The notes under the pieces were generated by a model that was given only the letters and a program-made list of their open reading frames with translations, did no database searches and had not been told where the DNA came from. This document shows, one piece after another, positions 54,088 through 63,001 of a stretch of 64,000 bases of DNA. The stretch is from contig NZ_SNXW01000002.1 of assembly GCF_004362855.1 (NCBI RefSeq), forward strand, positions 62,001-126,000, given 5' to 3'. Source of the DNA: Aquabacterium commune (lineage in GTDB: Bacteria; Pseudomonadota; Gammaproteobacteria; Burkholderiales; Burkholderiaceae_C). The position numbers and the translations under genes are program-made. The stretch's first letter is position 1; every line of letters begins with the position of its first letter.

Positions 54088-55710
54088 TCAGCCGATCACG
54101 CGGGTCGCGGTGGCGTCCAGCTTCGGGGGTGTCTCGAAGGTGTGGAAGGGTGCGGGCGACGGCACTTCCCACTCCAGGCCCTCGGCACCATCCCATGGCT
54201 TGGCCGGGGCCGGCTCACCCTTGCCACGCATGGCCGGGATCAGCACCACCAGGATGAAGTACACCTGGGCGAAGCCGAAGAAGAAGGCACCCACCGATGC
54301 GAGCGCGTTGAAGTCAGCGAACTGCATGGGGTAGTCGGCGTAGCGGCGCGGCATGCCCGCCAGACCGAGGAAGTGCATGGGGAAGAAGGTCACGTTGAAC
54401 GCGATCAGCGACCACCAGAAGTGCAGCTTGCCCTTCCACTCGGGCACCATCACGCCCGTCCATTTCGGGGCCCAGTAATAGAAGGCCGCGAACAAGGCGA
54501 ACAGCGAGCCGGCCACCAGCACGTAGTGGAAGTGGGCCACCACGTAGTAGGTGTCTTGCAACTGGATGTCGATGGGCGCCACCGACAGGATCAAACCCGT
54601 GAAGCCGCCCATGGTGAACACGAAGATGAAGCCCACGGCCCACAGCATCGGGCTCTCGAAGGTCATCGAACCCTTCCACATGGTCGCGATCCAGTTGAAA
54701 ACCTTCACGCCCGTGGGCACGGAGATCAGCATGGTGGCGTACATGAAGAAGAGCTGACCGGTCACCGGCATGCCCGTGGCGAACATGTGGTGGGCCCAGA
54801 CGATGAAGCTCAGGATGGCGATCGACGCGGTGGCATAGACCATCGAGGCGTAGCCGAACAGCTTCTTGCGGGCGAAGGCCGGCACGATCTGGCTGACGAT
54901 GCCGAAGGCCGGCAAGATCATGATGTACACCTCGGGGTGGCCGAAGAACCAGAAGATGTGCTGGTACATCACCGGATCACCACCACCGGCGGGGTTGAAG
55001 AAGCTGGTACCGAAGTGGCGGTCGGTCAGCGTCATCGTGATGGCGCCAGCCAGCACGGGCATCACCGCGATCAGCAGGTAAGCGGTGATCAGCCAGGTCC
55101 AGGCGAACATCGGCATCTTCATGAGCGTCATGCCCGGTGCGCGCATGTTCAGGATGGTCACGATGATGTTGATCGAGCCCATGATGGACGAGGCGCCCAG
55201 GATGTGCATGGCGAAAATGCCAGCGTCCATGGACGGGCCCATCTGCAGCGTCAGCGGGGCGTAGAGCGTCCAGCCGGCGGCGGGTGCGCCACCGGGCATG
55301 AAGAAAGAGCCCACCAGCATCAGCGCGGCCGGGATCATCAGCCAGAAGCTGAAGTTGTTCATGCGCGCAAAGGCCATGTCGGAGGCACCGATCTGCAGCG
55401 GCAGCATCCAGTTGGCCACCCCCACGAAGGCCGGCATGATGGCGCCGAACACCATGATGATGCCGTGCATGGTCGTGAGCTGGTTGAACAACTCGGGGTT
55501 GAGCAACTGCAACCCCGGCTGGAACAACTCAGCCCGGATGCCGAGCGCCAGCACCCCGCCGATCATCAGCATGGTCAGCGAGAACAGCAGGTACAGCGTG
55601 CCGATGTCCTTGTGGTTCGTGGCATAGACCCAGCGCCGCCATCCGTGCGGGTGGCCATGGTGGTCGTCGTGGTCGTGGCCGTGGCCACCGTGGTCAAGCA
55701 CTGCGCTCAT
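54088..55710 (-). CDS. ctaD: Cytochrome c oxidase subunit I
   Basis: The 540-residue, twelve-helix catalytic subunit reduces oxygen to water and pumps protons. Low-spin heme ligands are H82 ([10 protein letters not shown]) and H395; heme a3 is held by H393 (VAHFHYV); CuB ligands are H258, H307 and H308, with Y262 in HPEVY for the His-Tyr cross-link. The N-terminus is His/Asp-rich ([17 protein letters not shown]), which could bind metal. It follows ctaC by 66 bases. Confidence 0.97.
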   Translation of the reverse strand: MSAVLDHGGHGHDHDDHHGHPHGWRRWVYATNHKDIGTLYLLFSLTMLMIGGVLALGIRAELFQPGLQLLNPELFNQLTTMHGIIMVFGAIMPAFVGVANWMLPLQIGASDMAFARMNNFSFWLMIPAALMLVGSFFMPGGAPAAGWTLYAPLTLQMGPSMDAGIFAMHILGASSIMGSINIIVTILNMRAPGMTLMKMPMFAWTWLITAYLLIAVMPVLAGAITMTLTDRHFGTSFFNPAGGGDPVMYQHIFWFFGHPEVYIMILPAFGIVSQIVPAFARKKLFGYASMVYATASIAILSFIVWAHHMFATGMPVTGQLFFMYATMLISVPTGVKVFNWIATMWKGSMTFESPMLWAVGFIFVFTMGGFTGLILSVAPIDIQLQDTYYVVAHFHYVLVAGSLFALFAAFYYWAPKWTGVMVPEWKGKLHFWWSLIAFNVTFFPMHFLGLAGMPRRYADYPMQFADFNALASVGAFFFGFAQVYFILVVLIPAMRGKGEPAPAKPWDGAEGLEWEVPSPAPFHTFETPPKLDATATRVIG

Positions 55711-55776
55711 GGAGCGTCCTTTCAGCGAATCGGATCTCGGGTCGGTTCAGCAAGGGCATGGGCCGCGTGGCCGCCC

Positions 55777-56973
55777 TCACTTGCGGGCCGCCAGCACCTC
55801 GGCAGGCTGCACGGTCTGGCCAGTCTTGTTCGACCAGTGGTTCTTGGTGTAGGTGATCACGGCGGCGATCTCCGTGTCAGAGAGGATCTGCTTCCACGGC
55901 GGCATGGTGTTGTTCTGGCCGTTGAGCAGCACGTCGATCTGCACCTTGGCATCGTCGCTCAGCACCTTGGCAGAGCCGTCCAGCGCCTTGATGGCGCCGC
56001 CGCCCTTGCCATTGGGCTGGTGGCAGGCCGCGCAGTTGGCGGTGTAGACCTTCTCGCCACGCGCGATCAGCTCGTCTTGCGTCCAGACCTTGTTCGGGTC
56101 GTCGGCCAGGGCCTGCATCTGCTTGTGCTTGTCGTCCACCCACTTGGCGTAGTCCTCGGCGCTCAGCACCTTGACGTGGATGGGCATGTAAGCGTGCTCC
56201 TTGCCGCACAGCTCCACGCACTGGCCGTAGTAGTCGCCGATTTTTTCGGCGCGGAACCAGGTGTCGCGCACGAAGCCGGGGATGGCGTCTTGCTTGATGC
56301 CGAAGGCCGGCACCATGAAGGAGTGGATGACGTCGTTGGCCGTGGTGATGATGCGGATCTTCTTGTCCACGGGCACGACCAGGGCGTTGTCCACCTTCAA
56401 CAGGTAGTTGTCGCCCTGCGGCGTGCCGGCGTCGGACAGGGCACGCTGGCTGGCATCGAGCGTCGAGACGAACTGGATGCCCTCGCCATCGCCCTTGATG
56501 TACTCGTAGCCCCACTTCCACTGCATGCCTGTGGCCTTGATGGTCAGGTCGGCGTTGGTGGTGTCCTTCTGGGCCACGACCACCTTGGTGGCGGGCAAGG
56601 CCATGCCGATGACGATGAGGAAGGGAACGATGGTCCAGACGATTTCCACCGTGGTGGACTCGTGGAAGTCGGCCGCCTTGGCGCCTTTGGACTTGCGGTG
56701 CGCGAAGATGGAATAGAACATCACGCCGAACACCGCCACGAAGATGACGATGCAGATGTACATCATCATGTGGTGGAGGTCCTGCTGCGCCGAAGCGATG
56801 CGGGTCACGGCGGGGTGCAGGTCCAGCTGGCGGACGGCAGGCCCGCCCGGCAGGTCACTGACCGCCCAAGCGCCACTGGCCGCGCCCAGCAGGGTCGCGG
56901 CCGTCAGGCCCTTGCGCACGCGCAGAGCCAAGGGCTCGGTCGGGCTCACTCGATTCCCAGGAACATGGATCAT
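55777..56973 (-). CDS. ctaC: Cytochrome c oxidase subunit II with fused cytochrome c (caa3 type)
   Basis: The 398-residue protein has an N-terminal signal, two helices (about 70-90 and 110-130), a cupredoxin domain with CuA ligands H217, C252, C256, H260 and M263 (GQCVELCGKEHAYMP), and a C-terminal cytochrome c domain with CAACH (314-318) and the axial ligand M357 (NNTMPPW). The fused heme c marks a caa3-type oxidase that accepts electrons directly. ATG 56973 was chosen over 94 extra open codons upstream that overlap the DUF2244 gene. Confidence 0.95.
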   Translation of the reverse strand: MIHVPGNRVSPTEPLALRVRKGLTAATLLGAASGAWAVSDLPGGPAVRQLDLHPAVTRIASAQQDLHHMMMYICIVIFVAVFGVMFYSIFAHRKSKGAKAADFHESTTVEIVWTIVPFLIVIGMALPATKVVVAQKDTTNADLTIKATGMQWKWGYEYIKGDGEGIQFVSTLDASQRALSDAGTPQGDNYLLKVDNALVVPVDKKIRIITTANDVIHSFMVPAFGIKQDAIPGFVRDTWFRAEKIGDYYGQCVELCGKEHAYMPIHVKVLSAEDYAKWVDDKHKQMQALADDPNKVWTQDELIARGEKVYTANCAACHQPNGKGGGAIKALDGSAKVLSDDAKVQIDVLLNGQNNTMPPWKQILSDTEIAAVITYTKNHWSNKTGQTVQPAEVLAARK

Positions 56974-57056
56974 CTCGTTGCTCTTCGTGGGTTGAACGTG
57001 GTCGTCAATACAGGGTGTGGCTGGCACGGGGGAGGCTTCGGGCCGGTTGCGCGCCA

Positions 57057-57671
57057 TCAATCGTCCAGGTGGCGCAAGGCCCAGCGCAGTTCGTTGGCAA
57101 GTTGCTTGCGGCCATCGCTCGGCACGAACTCGCCGACCACCACACTGCAGCCCTCGCCAGAGACGCGGATCAGGGAGCGGTCGTGCTGCACCGGCTCGAC
57201 GCGCAACCAGCGCGGGTGGCAGTCCAGCGACTGGGTTTGGCCGCCGCGGCAGCAACTCACGTGCACGCGGTCGGCGCGCATGGCGATGTGGTCATGGTCT
57301 TGGGCGTGATGGCCGTAAGCGCGCAACGCCAGGCGTGCGATCAGGCTGACAGCCACCAAGGCAAGCACCAGCTGGAGTTCGTGGACTGAGGGCGGCCATG
57401 CAACTGGAGACAGGTCACTCGCACCCGAAAAGGACAAGAGCGCTGCCACCAAGCCCAGCACGGACGCCATCCACCACCAGCGGGACAGCACCGCCAATGG
57501 CACAGGCAGTTGCCGCATCAACAGCCACTCGGCTTGCCAGTCGTCGGCCTGGTCACGGGCAGACCGCGCCACAGACACTGCACCAGCCCGCCTTTCGGTG
57601 AGGGAGTGCCAAACGCCAAAGCGCATGGCAGAGGGAGACATCAGACGGACAGGGGACACAGTGGCGTTCAT
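57057..57671 (-). CDS. DUF2244 membrane protein
   Basis: The 204-residue protein has two adjacent helices (about 60-80 and 90-112) and a cytoplasmic beta-rich C-terminus (SCCRGGQTQSLDCHPRWLRVEP; shown to residue 160, then VVVGEFVPSDGRKQLANEL). This is the DUF2244 layout, often near oxidase genes. ATG 57671 has GGAGG nine bases upstream. It leads into ctaC with an 83-base gap. Its function is unknown. Confidence 0.82.
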   Translation of the reverse strand: MNATVSPVRLMSPSAMRFGVWHSLTERRAGAVSVARSARDQADDWQAEWLLMRQLPVPLAVLSRWWWMASVLGLVAALLSFSGASDLSPVAWPPSVHELQLVLALVAVSLIARLALRAYGHHAQDHDHIAMRADRVHVSCCRGGQTQSLDCHPRWLRVEPVQHDRSLIRVSGEGCSVVVGEFVPSDGRKQLANELRWALRHLDD

Positions 57672-57876
57672 CGCGCCAGCCTCCAGGCTCGCTACGTTCA
57701 CAAACGGAGGATCTCTCCGGCATGAGTCCCCAGATTCGGCGGTGGCCTGTTTGGGTTCGGTCCATTCTAGCCAGCGACTTGCCCTGCCTCAAGGCGCAAT
57801 GAACCAGGGCGTGCTATGAATAACCCGCGGTTGGCGAGCGAATTCGAACGGGGCGCGCGACTGTCGCCTCAATGAC

Positions 57877-58896
57877 TCAGGGCTGACCCTTCTTGCGCAC
57901 CATCTGCCGCATGTCGGCCAGGGTCACCCGGGTCTCGGGTGCCAGCTTGGCACGCGGCATGGGCTTGAGGGCATGGCCATAAACCAGCTCCACCGTCAGG
58001 GCGATGCGCCCGTCGGGCTGGCGCATGTGCTGGTCGATGGCGCTCAGCAGGCGGTCCCGCCAGGCGCGCGTGCGCAGTCCAGCGAAGCGGACATGGGCCA
58101 CATTGCCCCCCCAGGTGCGCAACTCGTCGAGCATGGCCTGCGGGCTGGCCCAGGTCAGGGTCAGGCGCTCCATGTCCATGACGGGGTCGGCGAAACCAGC
58201 ACGCACCAGCTCGTCGCCCAGGTCATGCATGTCGATGAAATCGATGGTGGGCAGGCCCCAGCCCATGCTGCGGTGAACGGCGCGGAGTTCACGCGCGGTG
58301 TCGGGCCCGAGCCCGGAACACATCAGGAAGCCCTCGACCGCCAGGTGGCGGTGCCAGGATCCGAGCAGCCCGGGCAGGTCGCTGGCGCCGTGCAGGGCCA
58401 TGTTGGCCCACAGCATCTGAGCGCCGGACGCCCCTTGCGCGTCCGGCACACGCCAAGGCGCCTGCTCGGGGACTGGCTCGGTGTGGACCCGCTCGCTCAG
58501 GTCGGGCTTGCGCCACAAGGTGCGCCAGCCACGCGGGGCAGCCTCGGCTTCGGCCTGCAAGCTGCGCACCGCCAAGGCGGGATGCGGCTCGACGACCCAG
58601 CGCTGCGCCTCGGGGTAGCGGGCCTGCACGTGCGCCGCACCCGCCCCCAGCCACGCAGACCAGTCGATCCAGTCGCGCGGCGTCAGGCGGATGGGGCCCA
58701 GCTTCTCGGCCAGGCGGCGGGCCACCTCCTGGTGCAGCCAGGGTGGCTCGGGCAATTGCGAGAGCCTGCGCAACTGCCGCCGCAAGGCCGCGGCGCTGGG
58801 TGCGCAAGCCGGCAAGGCCTCAGCGGCAGGCGCGTCAGACGCTTGGCCAGACGGGGAAACAGCCTCGGAAGGCGCGGGCGTGGGGTGATCGGACAT
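57877..58896 (-). CDS. BioC-like SAM-dependent methyltransferase
   Basis: The 339-residue protein resembles BioC-type methyltransferases: an N-terminal helical part, a degenerate motif I (DWSAWLGAGAAHVQARYP near 78-95), ALHGASDLPGLLGSWHRHLAVEG (split near 168-190) and a BioC-like C-terminus with DLGDELVRAGFADPVMDME near 226-244. The weakened GxGxG motif leaves activity uncertain. BioC masks malonyl-ACP for biotin synthesis, but no other bio genes are near. It is divergent from comF. Confidence 0.65.
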   Translation of the reverse strand: MSDHPTPAPSEAVSPSGQASDAPAAEALPACAPSAAALRRQLRRLSQLPEPPWLHQEVARRLAEKLGPIRLTPRDWIDWSAWLGAGAAHVQARYPEAQRWVVEPHPALAVRSLQAEAEAAPRGWRTLWRKPDLSERVHTEPVPEQAPWRVPDAQGASGAQMLWANMALHGASDLPGLLGSWHRHLAVEGFLMCSGLGPDTARELRAVHRSMGWGLPTIDFIDMHDLGDELVRAGFADPVMDMERLTLTWASPQAMLDELRTWGGNVAHVRFAGLRTRAWRDRLLSAIDQHMRQPDGRIALTVELVYGHALKPMPRAKLAPETRVTLADMRQMVRKKGQP

Positions 58897-59040
58897 GGGC
58901 ACAGCAGAGGACGCAAAGGCGCGCAAGGCCCTCCAAAGGGTGATGGGCAGACGCCTGGGCACTCAGTATATTGAGGCGACCTGCCCGCAGGGATGCCAAG
59001 GCCATCTTGCCCATGGGTGTCTCGCAGATGCCGCCGCCCC

Positions 59041-59745
59041 ATGCTTCGCCTTGGCTTTCGCCCTCCCGGTCCTTGCCTGCTGTGCCACCGCTGGCAGACA
59101 CAGGCTCTGTGCGGGCCCTGCCTGCAACGCTGGCGCCCCAGCGTGCCCCGCTGCCCACGCTGCGCGTCGCCGCAAGCGCCGGCGCGCGCCGACCGCCATT
59201 GCCCGCACTGCGAAGACCCCGCCCCTGAATTCGACCGCGCGGTCGTCGCGCTGGACTACGTGTCACCCTGGCGCCACCTGATCACCCAGTTCAAGTTCGG
59301 CCAATGGCCCACCTTGGGCGCTCCCTTGTCGGCCATGCTGGCCCAGGCCGTGCGCCAGCGGCCCCACCCGGTGGACCTGGTGCTGCCCGTGCCCGTGTCG
59401 GCCGAGCGCCTGCGGGAGCGCGGCTACAACCAGGCCTGGGTGCTGGCCAGGCACACGGCACGCGCGCTGCGCTTGCCAGCACAGGCCGACGTGCTGGTGC
59501 GCGTGACGCAACACCGCCGCCTGAAAGACCTCGACCTCGCCGAGCGTCGGCGCGCCATCCAGGGGGCTTTTGCACTCACAGCCCGCGGCGCCCAGGCTGT
59601 GGCGGGCCGGCACGTGGCCCTGGTCGATGACGTGCTGACCACCGGCGCCACCCTGGACGAGGCCAGCCTCGTGCTGCGCGAGGCGGGCGCGCTGGGGGTG
59701 TCGGTGTGGGTGCTGGCGCGCACGCCGCCGCCGGGCTGGCGGTGA
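59041..59745 (+). CDS. comF: ComF-family phosphoribosyltransferase-like protein
   Basis: The 234-residue protein has an N-terminal zinc-finger region (CLLCHRW, LCGPC, CPRCAS, HCPHCED) and a PRTase domain with the PRPP-binding loop HVALVDDVLTTGATLDEA near 199-216. LVLPVPVSAERLRERGYNQA near 115-134 is the ComF signature. ComF helps transformation in competent bacteria, possibly in DNA handling after uptake. ATG 59041 starts at the conserved region; the frame is open 48 bases upstream. Confidence 0.92.
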   Translation: MLRLGFRPPGPCLLCHRWQTQALCGPCLQRWRPSVPRCPRCASPQAPARADRHCPHCEDPAPEFDRAVVALDYVSPWRHLITQFKFGQWPTLGAPLSAMLAQAVRQRPHPVDLVLPVPVSAERLRERGYNQAWVLARHTARALRLPAQADVLVRVTQHRRLKDLDLAERRRAIQGAFALTARGAQAVAGRHVALVDDVLTTGATLDEASLVLREAGALGVSVWVLARTPPPGWR

Positions 59746-59774
59746 TCTGCGTGAACTGCCGCGCGCGGTGACGC

Positions 59775-60512
59775 TCAGGCGTGGGTGGGCATGTCGTTGC
59801 CCACATCGTCCACCAACTCGCCCTTTTCCAGGTGGATGAGGCGACCGGCGCGCGCCGCGGCCTTGGGGTCGTGCGTGACCATGACGATGGTTTTGCCCAG
59901 GTCGCGGTGCAGCTCGTCCATCAGGCGCAGCACCTCTTCGCCGGTGGCGCGGTCCAGGTCGCCGGTGGGCTCGTCGGCCACGATCAGGGTGGGATCGGTC
60001 ACCAGCGCCCGCGCGATCGCCACGCGCTGCTGCTGTCCGCCCGACAACTCGTTCGGGAAGTGGTCCGTGCGGTCCGACAGCTTGACCATCTCCAGGGCCG
60101 CCTCGACATGGGCGCGGCGCTCGCGGCGGCTCAAGCCGGTCAGCAACAGCGGCAACTCCACGTTCTCGAAGGCCGTCAACACGGGCATGAGGTTGTAGAA
60201 CTGGAAGATGAAGCCCACGTTGGCGGCGCGCCAGTCGGCCAACTCGCGCTCGTTCAGCGTGGCGATGTCCACCCCGCCGACCTCGATCGTGCCGGACGTG
60301 GGCTGGTCGATGCCCGCGATCAGGTTGAGCAGGGTGCTCTTGCCCGAGCCGCTGGGCCCCATCAAGGCGACGAATTCGGCGGGCTGCACCGTCAGGTTGA
60401 GGTTCTCCAGCACGGCGATGCGCTGGCCACCCCGGTGATAGACCTTGCTGAGCTGTCGGATGCGGATGAGTGCCTGAACGGGCTCGTCTGACGGTGGGGC
60501 TGGGGCGTGCAT
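59775..60512 (-). CDS. ABC transporter ATPase, LolD/MacB type, without a neighbouring permease
   Basis: The 245-residue ATPase has Walker [10 protein letters not shown] near 52-60, Q-loop FQFYNLMPV near 102, signature [15 protein letters not shown] near 155-169, Walker [13 protein letters not shown] and H-loop VMVTHD. The E.N..LPLLLTG segment is typical of LolD/MacB/FtsE-like families. These work with FtsX-like permeases, none of which lies within this window. It converges with comF. Confidence 0.92.
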   Translation of the reverse strand: MHAPAPPSDEPVQALIRIRQLSKVYHRGGQRIAVLENLNLTVQPAEFVALMGPSGSGKSTLLNLIAGIDQPTSGTIEVGGVDIATLNERELADWRAANVGFIFQFYNLMPVLTAFENVELPLLLTGLSRRERRAHVEAALEMVKLSDRTDHFPNELSGGQQQRVAIARALVTDPTLIVADEPTGDLDRATGEEVLRLMDELHRDLGKTIVMVTHDPKAAARAGRLIHLEKGELVDDVGNDMPTHA

Positions 60513-60621
60513 GGGCAAGGTCCTGGGCTGCCCCGACTGTACACAAGCCCACGCGCGCGCCGAGGCTTGCGCCAACGCAAAGGCTGCATGAACTCCGTGG
60601 CTGCCACCATTTTCTAGGGGG

Positions 60622-60649
60622 TTGCCAGCACGGCCACGCTTTCTAGAAT
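60622..60649 (+). promoter_or_regulatory. Sigma-70 promoter of the sigma-54 activator gene
   Basis: TTGCCA (60622-60627) and TAGAAT (60644-60649) are spaced 16 bases. Transcription would start near 60656, about 56 bases before the ATG at 60712, which has AGGAAG upstream. Confidence 0.6.
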
Positions 60650-60711
60650 GCAAAAAACAGCACCGTCAGGTGGACGCACAGCCAGGGGCGCCACCGAACT
60701 CAGGAAGTCCG

Positions 60712-61809
60712 ATGCCAGCGCATGCCCTGCCCGATGCCCCTGCAGAACCCGACTGGCCCGCCTTGCACCTGCATGGCAGCGCCAGCGCATTCCGCCAGTC
60801 TCTGGCCCTGCTGCAGCAGTGCGCCCGCGTGGACGCCACGGTGCTCTTGTGCGGAGAAACAGGCACGGGCAAGGAGTTGGCAGCACGCGCGCTGCATTAC
60901 CTGAGCGCACGCAGCCGCGGCCCCTTTGTGCCGATCAACTGCGGGGCCCTGCCTGACAGCATCCTGGAGGCCGAGTTGTTTGGCCACGCCCGTGGTGCCT
61001 TCACCGACGCCAAGTCCGACAGCCTGGGGGTGATCGGCCAGGCGCAAGGCGGCACCCTCTTCCTGGACGAGATCGACGCCATGAGCCCCCGGGCCCAGGC
61101 GGCCATCCTGCGTTTCGCGCAGGACCACAGCTACCGGCCCCTCGGAGCCTCGCGCCTGCAACATGCCGATGTGCGGCTGGTCGCGGCCACCAACGCCAAG
61201 CTCGAAGACCTGGTGGCCCAAGGCCTGTTCCGGCAGGATTTGCTGTTCCGCATCAACGTGCTGAGCGTGCGCCTGCCGCCACTGCGCGAGCGCCATGGCG
61301 ATGCCGCCCTGCTGGCGCAGGCCTTTGTGAAGCGGCTGGTGCAGCAATACCGCACGGACCCCAAGCACATCGACGCGCACAGCCTGGCACTGCTGCAAAC
61401 ACCCCGCGCATGGCCGGGCAATGTGCGCGAGCTGGAGCACCTCGTGCACCGCGCCTTTCTGCTGGCCGAAGGCGCCGTCCTCCACCTTGACCTGGGCGCC
61501 CCCCCGGTGGCCGCACCTGTCGCATGGGCGTCGGTGCACGAGCCCGACCCGGCGCCCACGCCCGCGGCCATCGACCCTCATGCGAATGGCGGCACACAGG
61601 GCGATGCCCATGCCGACATCAGCTTCGCCGACGCCAAGGCGCAAGCCATCACCGACTTCGAGCGCCGTTACCTGGCCGCCGTGCTGCAACGCGCGGGCGG
61701 CAACCTCAGCCTGGCCGCGCGCATCGCCGGCAAGGAGCGCAGCCGCTTTTGCAAGCTGGTGCGCAAGCACGGCCTGCAACGCGCAGGGTTCGACGCCATG
61801 GCGGACTGA
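60712..61809 (+). CDS. Sigma-54-dependent activator without N-terminal sensor domain
   Basis: The 365-residue protein has only about 20 residues before its AAA+ domain, like PspF. Walker A is GETGTGKE (48-55), Walker B TLFLDEID (115-122), and LFRQDLLFRINVL follows near 178. The sigma-54-contact loop reads GAFTDA (95-100) instead of GAFTGA. An Ala/Pro-rich linker leads to a Fis-type helix-turn-helix (GGNLSLAARIAGKERSRFC near 332-350). It lies directly upstream of a sigma-54 promoter and the contractile-system genes, so it probably controls them. Confidence 0.92.
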   Translation: MPAHALPDAPAEPDWPALHLHGSASAFRQSLALLQQCARVDATVLLCGETGTGKELAARALHYLSARSRGPFVPINCGALPDSILEAELFGHARGAFTDAKSDSLGVIGQAQGGTLFLDEIDAMSPRAQAAILRFAQDHSYRPLGASRLQHADVRLVAATNAKLEDLVAQGLFRQDLLFRINVLSVRLPPLRERHGDAALLAQAFVKRLVQQYRTDPKHIDAHSLALLQTPRAWPGNVRELEHLVHRAFLLAEGAVLHLDLGAPPVAAPVAWASVHEPDPAPTPAAIDPHANGGTQGDAHADISFADAKAQAITDFERRYLAAVLQRAGGNLSLAARIAGKERSRFCKLVRKHGLQRAGFDAMAD

Positions 61810-62002
61810 CCCTGTGGCGCCAGCGCCCCAGACCCCCAGGCCGCACCGCCACACCCATGCAGCCGCGCCGCCACGGTGTGGCATCCGCGCCAGGGTGAGC
61901 GCACGACAGCAAGCCATCTTGAGCAGCTGTTTGTGGGCCGTGTGGGCCCTGAAACCTTGCAGATCAAGCACTTGCCCGCCCCCCTAAGTTGTCAGCGCGA
62001 CA

Positions 62003-62018
62003 TGGCCCGCAGCTTGCA
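62003..62018 (+). promoter_or_regulatory. Sigma-54 promoter of the contractile-system operon
   Basis: TGGCCCGCAGCTTGCA differs from the consensus TGGCACG-N4-TTGCA at one position, with GG (62004-62005) and GC (62016-62017) at the required ten-base spacing. Transcription would start near 62029, 36 bases before the first gene. Upstream, 61810-62002 has short inverted repeats (TGGCGCCA at 61815-61822; GCCAC-GGT-GTGGC near 61871) that could be activator sites. Confidence 0.8.
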
Positions 62019-62064
62019 CCCATGTGAACAACATCACAGAAAGTCGGACGGCAGGGAGTGACCC

Positions 62065-62328
62065 ATGGACGCGCACCAGTTCCCGGAAGTCGCAGCGGTG
62101 GCCTCGGCCATCCGTGGCTACCTGAGCCGCAACCCCAGGGCCTCGGACACGGCGGCGGGCATCCAGCGCTTCTGGCTGCCGCCCGAGGTGGGCGAGGTCG
62201 CACTGCCTGTGGTGGAAGCCGCGCTGGCGCAGCTCGAAGCAGATGGCCTGGTGCACCGACTGGAACAGGTCTGGGCACCAGCGTCCTACCTCAGTGCCCG
62301 CGCCTCGGGTCGCGCCGATCCGCATTGA
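62065..62328 (+). CDS. Small winged-helix-like protein, first gene of contractile-system operon
   Basis: The 87-residue protein (EVAAVASAIRGYLSRNPRAS, then VVEAALAQLEADGLVHRLEQ) has the alternation of a winged helix ending in a beta wing. I do not recognise the family. It is the first gene after the sigma-54 promoter and 52 bases before the DUF4255 gene, so it may regulate or scaffold the system. Confidence 0.65.
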   Translation: MDAHQFPEVAAVASAIRGYLSRNPRASDTAAGIQRFWLPPEVGEVALPVVEAALAQLEADGLVHRLEQVWAPASYLSARASGRADPH

Positions 62329-62380
62329 TGCTGCCACTGACATCTCACCGTTGACATCGCACTGAATTCTTGCCCTCACC

Positions 62381-63001
62381 ATGGCCAACCACCTCGCCAT
62401 CGCCGCCGTCGCCAAAACCATCCTGAAGATGGTGGAGGACCACTGCCCGCGCGACGAGTTCGCCAGCACGCCCACCTTCGCGCTCTACGCCGGCCACGAC
62501 TTCGCCGCACAGCCCGTGACCGAGGGCTTCTCGCTGCTGGTGTGGCGCCTGAGCGTGAACACGGCCGTGCGCAGCTTCTCGGCGCGGCGCGAGCCCGACG
62601 GCCGCAAGCGCCGCCCACCCCTGCCGGTGGACGTGTCCATGCTGTTGACGGCCTGGTCCAGCGAGCCAGAGCGCCAGTTGCGCCTGACCGGCTGGGCGCT
62701 GCGCTTCCTCGAAGACAACGCCATCGTCCCCGCGGCCTTGCTCAACCAGTCGCTGTCGCGCCGCACGGTGCCGGCCTTCCGCCCGGACGAGGCCATCGAG
62801 CTGATGCTGGACGCGCCGTCCCTGCCCGACTACCTCGGCCTGTGGGACAAGTTCCGCAGCCGCTGGCAGACCTCGCTGACCTACGTGGCGCGGCCGGTGC
62901 TGCTGGAGTCGGACATCGTCCTCGAAGAAGGCGCCCTGGTCGAGACCCGCGACTTCCGCCATGGCCAGACCGACACCCGCACACCCGGAGGACAGCCATG
63001 A
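62381..63001 (+). CDS. DUF4255 protein (Pvc16/Afp16-like cap or terminator)
   Basis: The 206-residue protein has the DUF4255 N-terminal pattern: LAIAAVAKTILKMVEDHCP near 5-23 and a beta-rich core with VTEGFSLLVWRLSVNTAVR near 46-64 and LPVDVSMLLTAWSSEPERQ near 82-100. Afp16/Pvc16 ends and stabilises the sheath and tube in extracellular contractile injection systems. Its neighbours here are a sheath gene and an unknown protein, in agreement. The stop overlaps the next start by four bases. Confidence 0.85.
   Translation: MANHLAIAAVAKTILKMVEDHCPRDEFASTPTFALYAGHDFAAQPVTEGFSLLVWRLSVNTAVRSFSARREPDGRKRRPPLPVDVSMLLTAWSSEPERQLRLTGWALRFLEDNAIVPAALLNQSLSRRTVPAFRPDEAIELMLDAPSLPDYLGLWDKFRSRWQTSLTYVARPVLLESDIVLEEGALVETRDFRHGQTDTRTPGGQP

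Noticed and set aside
54142-57309. Long plus-strand open frame opposite ctaD and ctaC
   Set aside because: Same explanation as for tssM: catalytic residues of both oxidase subunits lie on the minus strand, and the antisense product is His/Glu-rich with no domain.
57672-57876. Possible tRNA or small RNA between the methyltransferase and DUF2244 genes
   Set aside because: The GGTTCG-like stretch has no matching acceptor or anticodon stems. No cloverleaf could be drawn.
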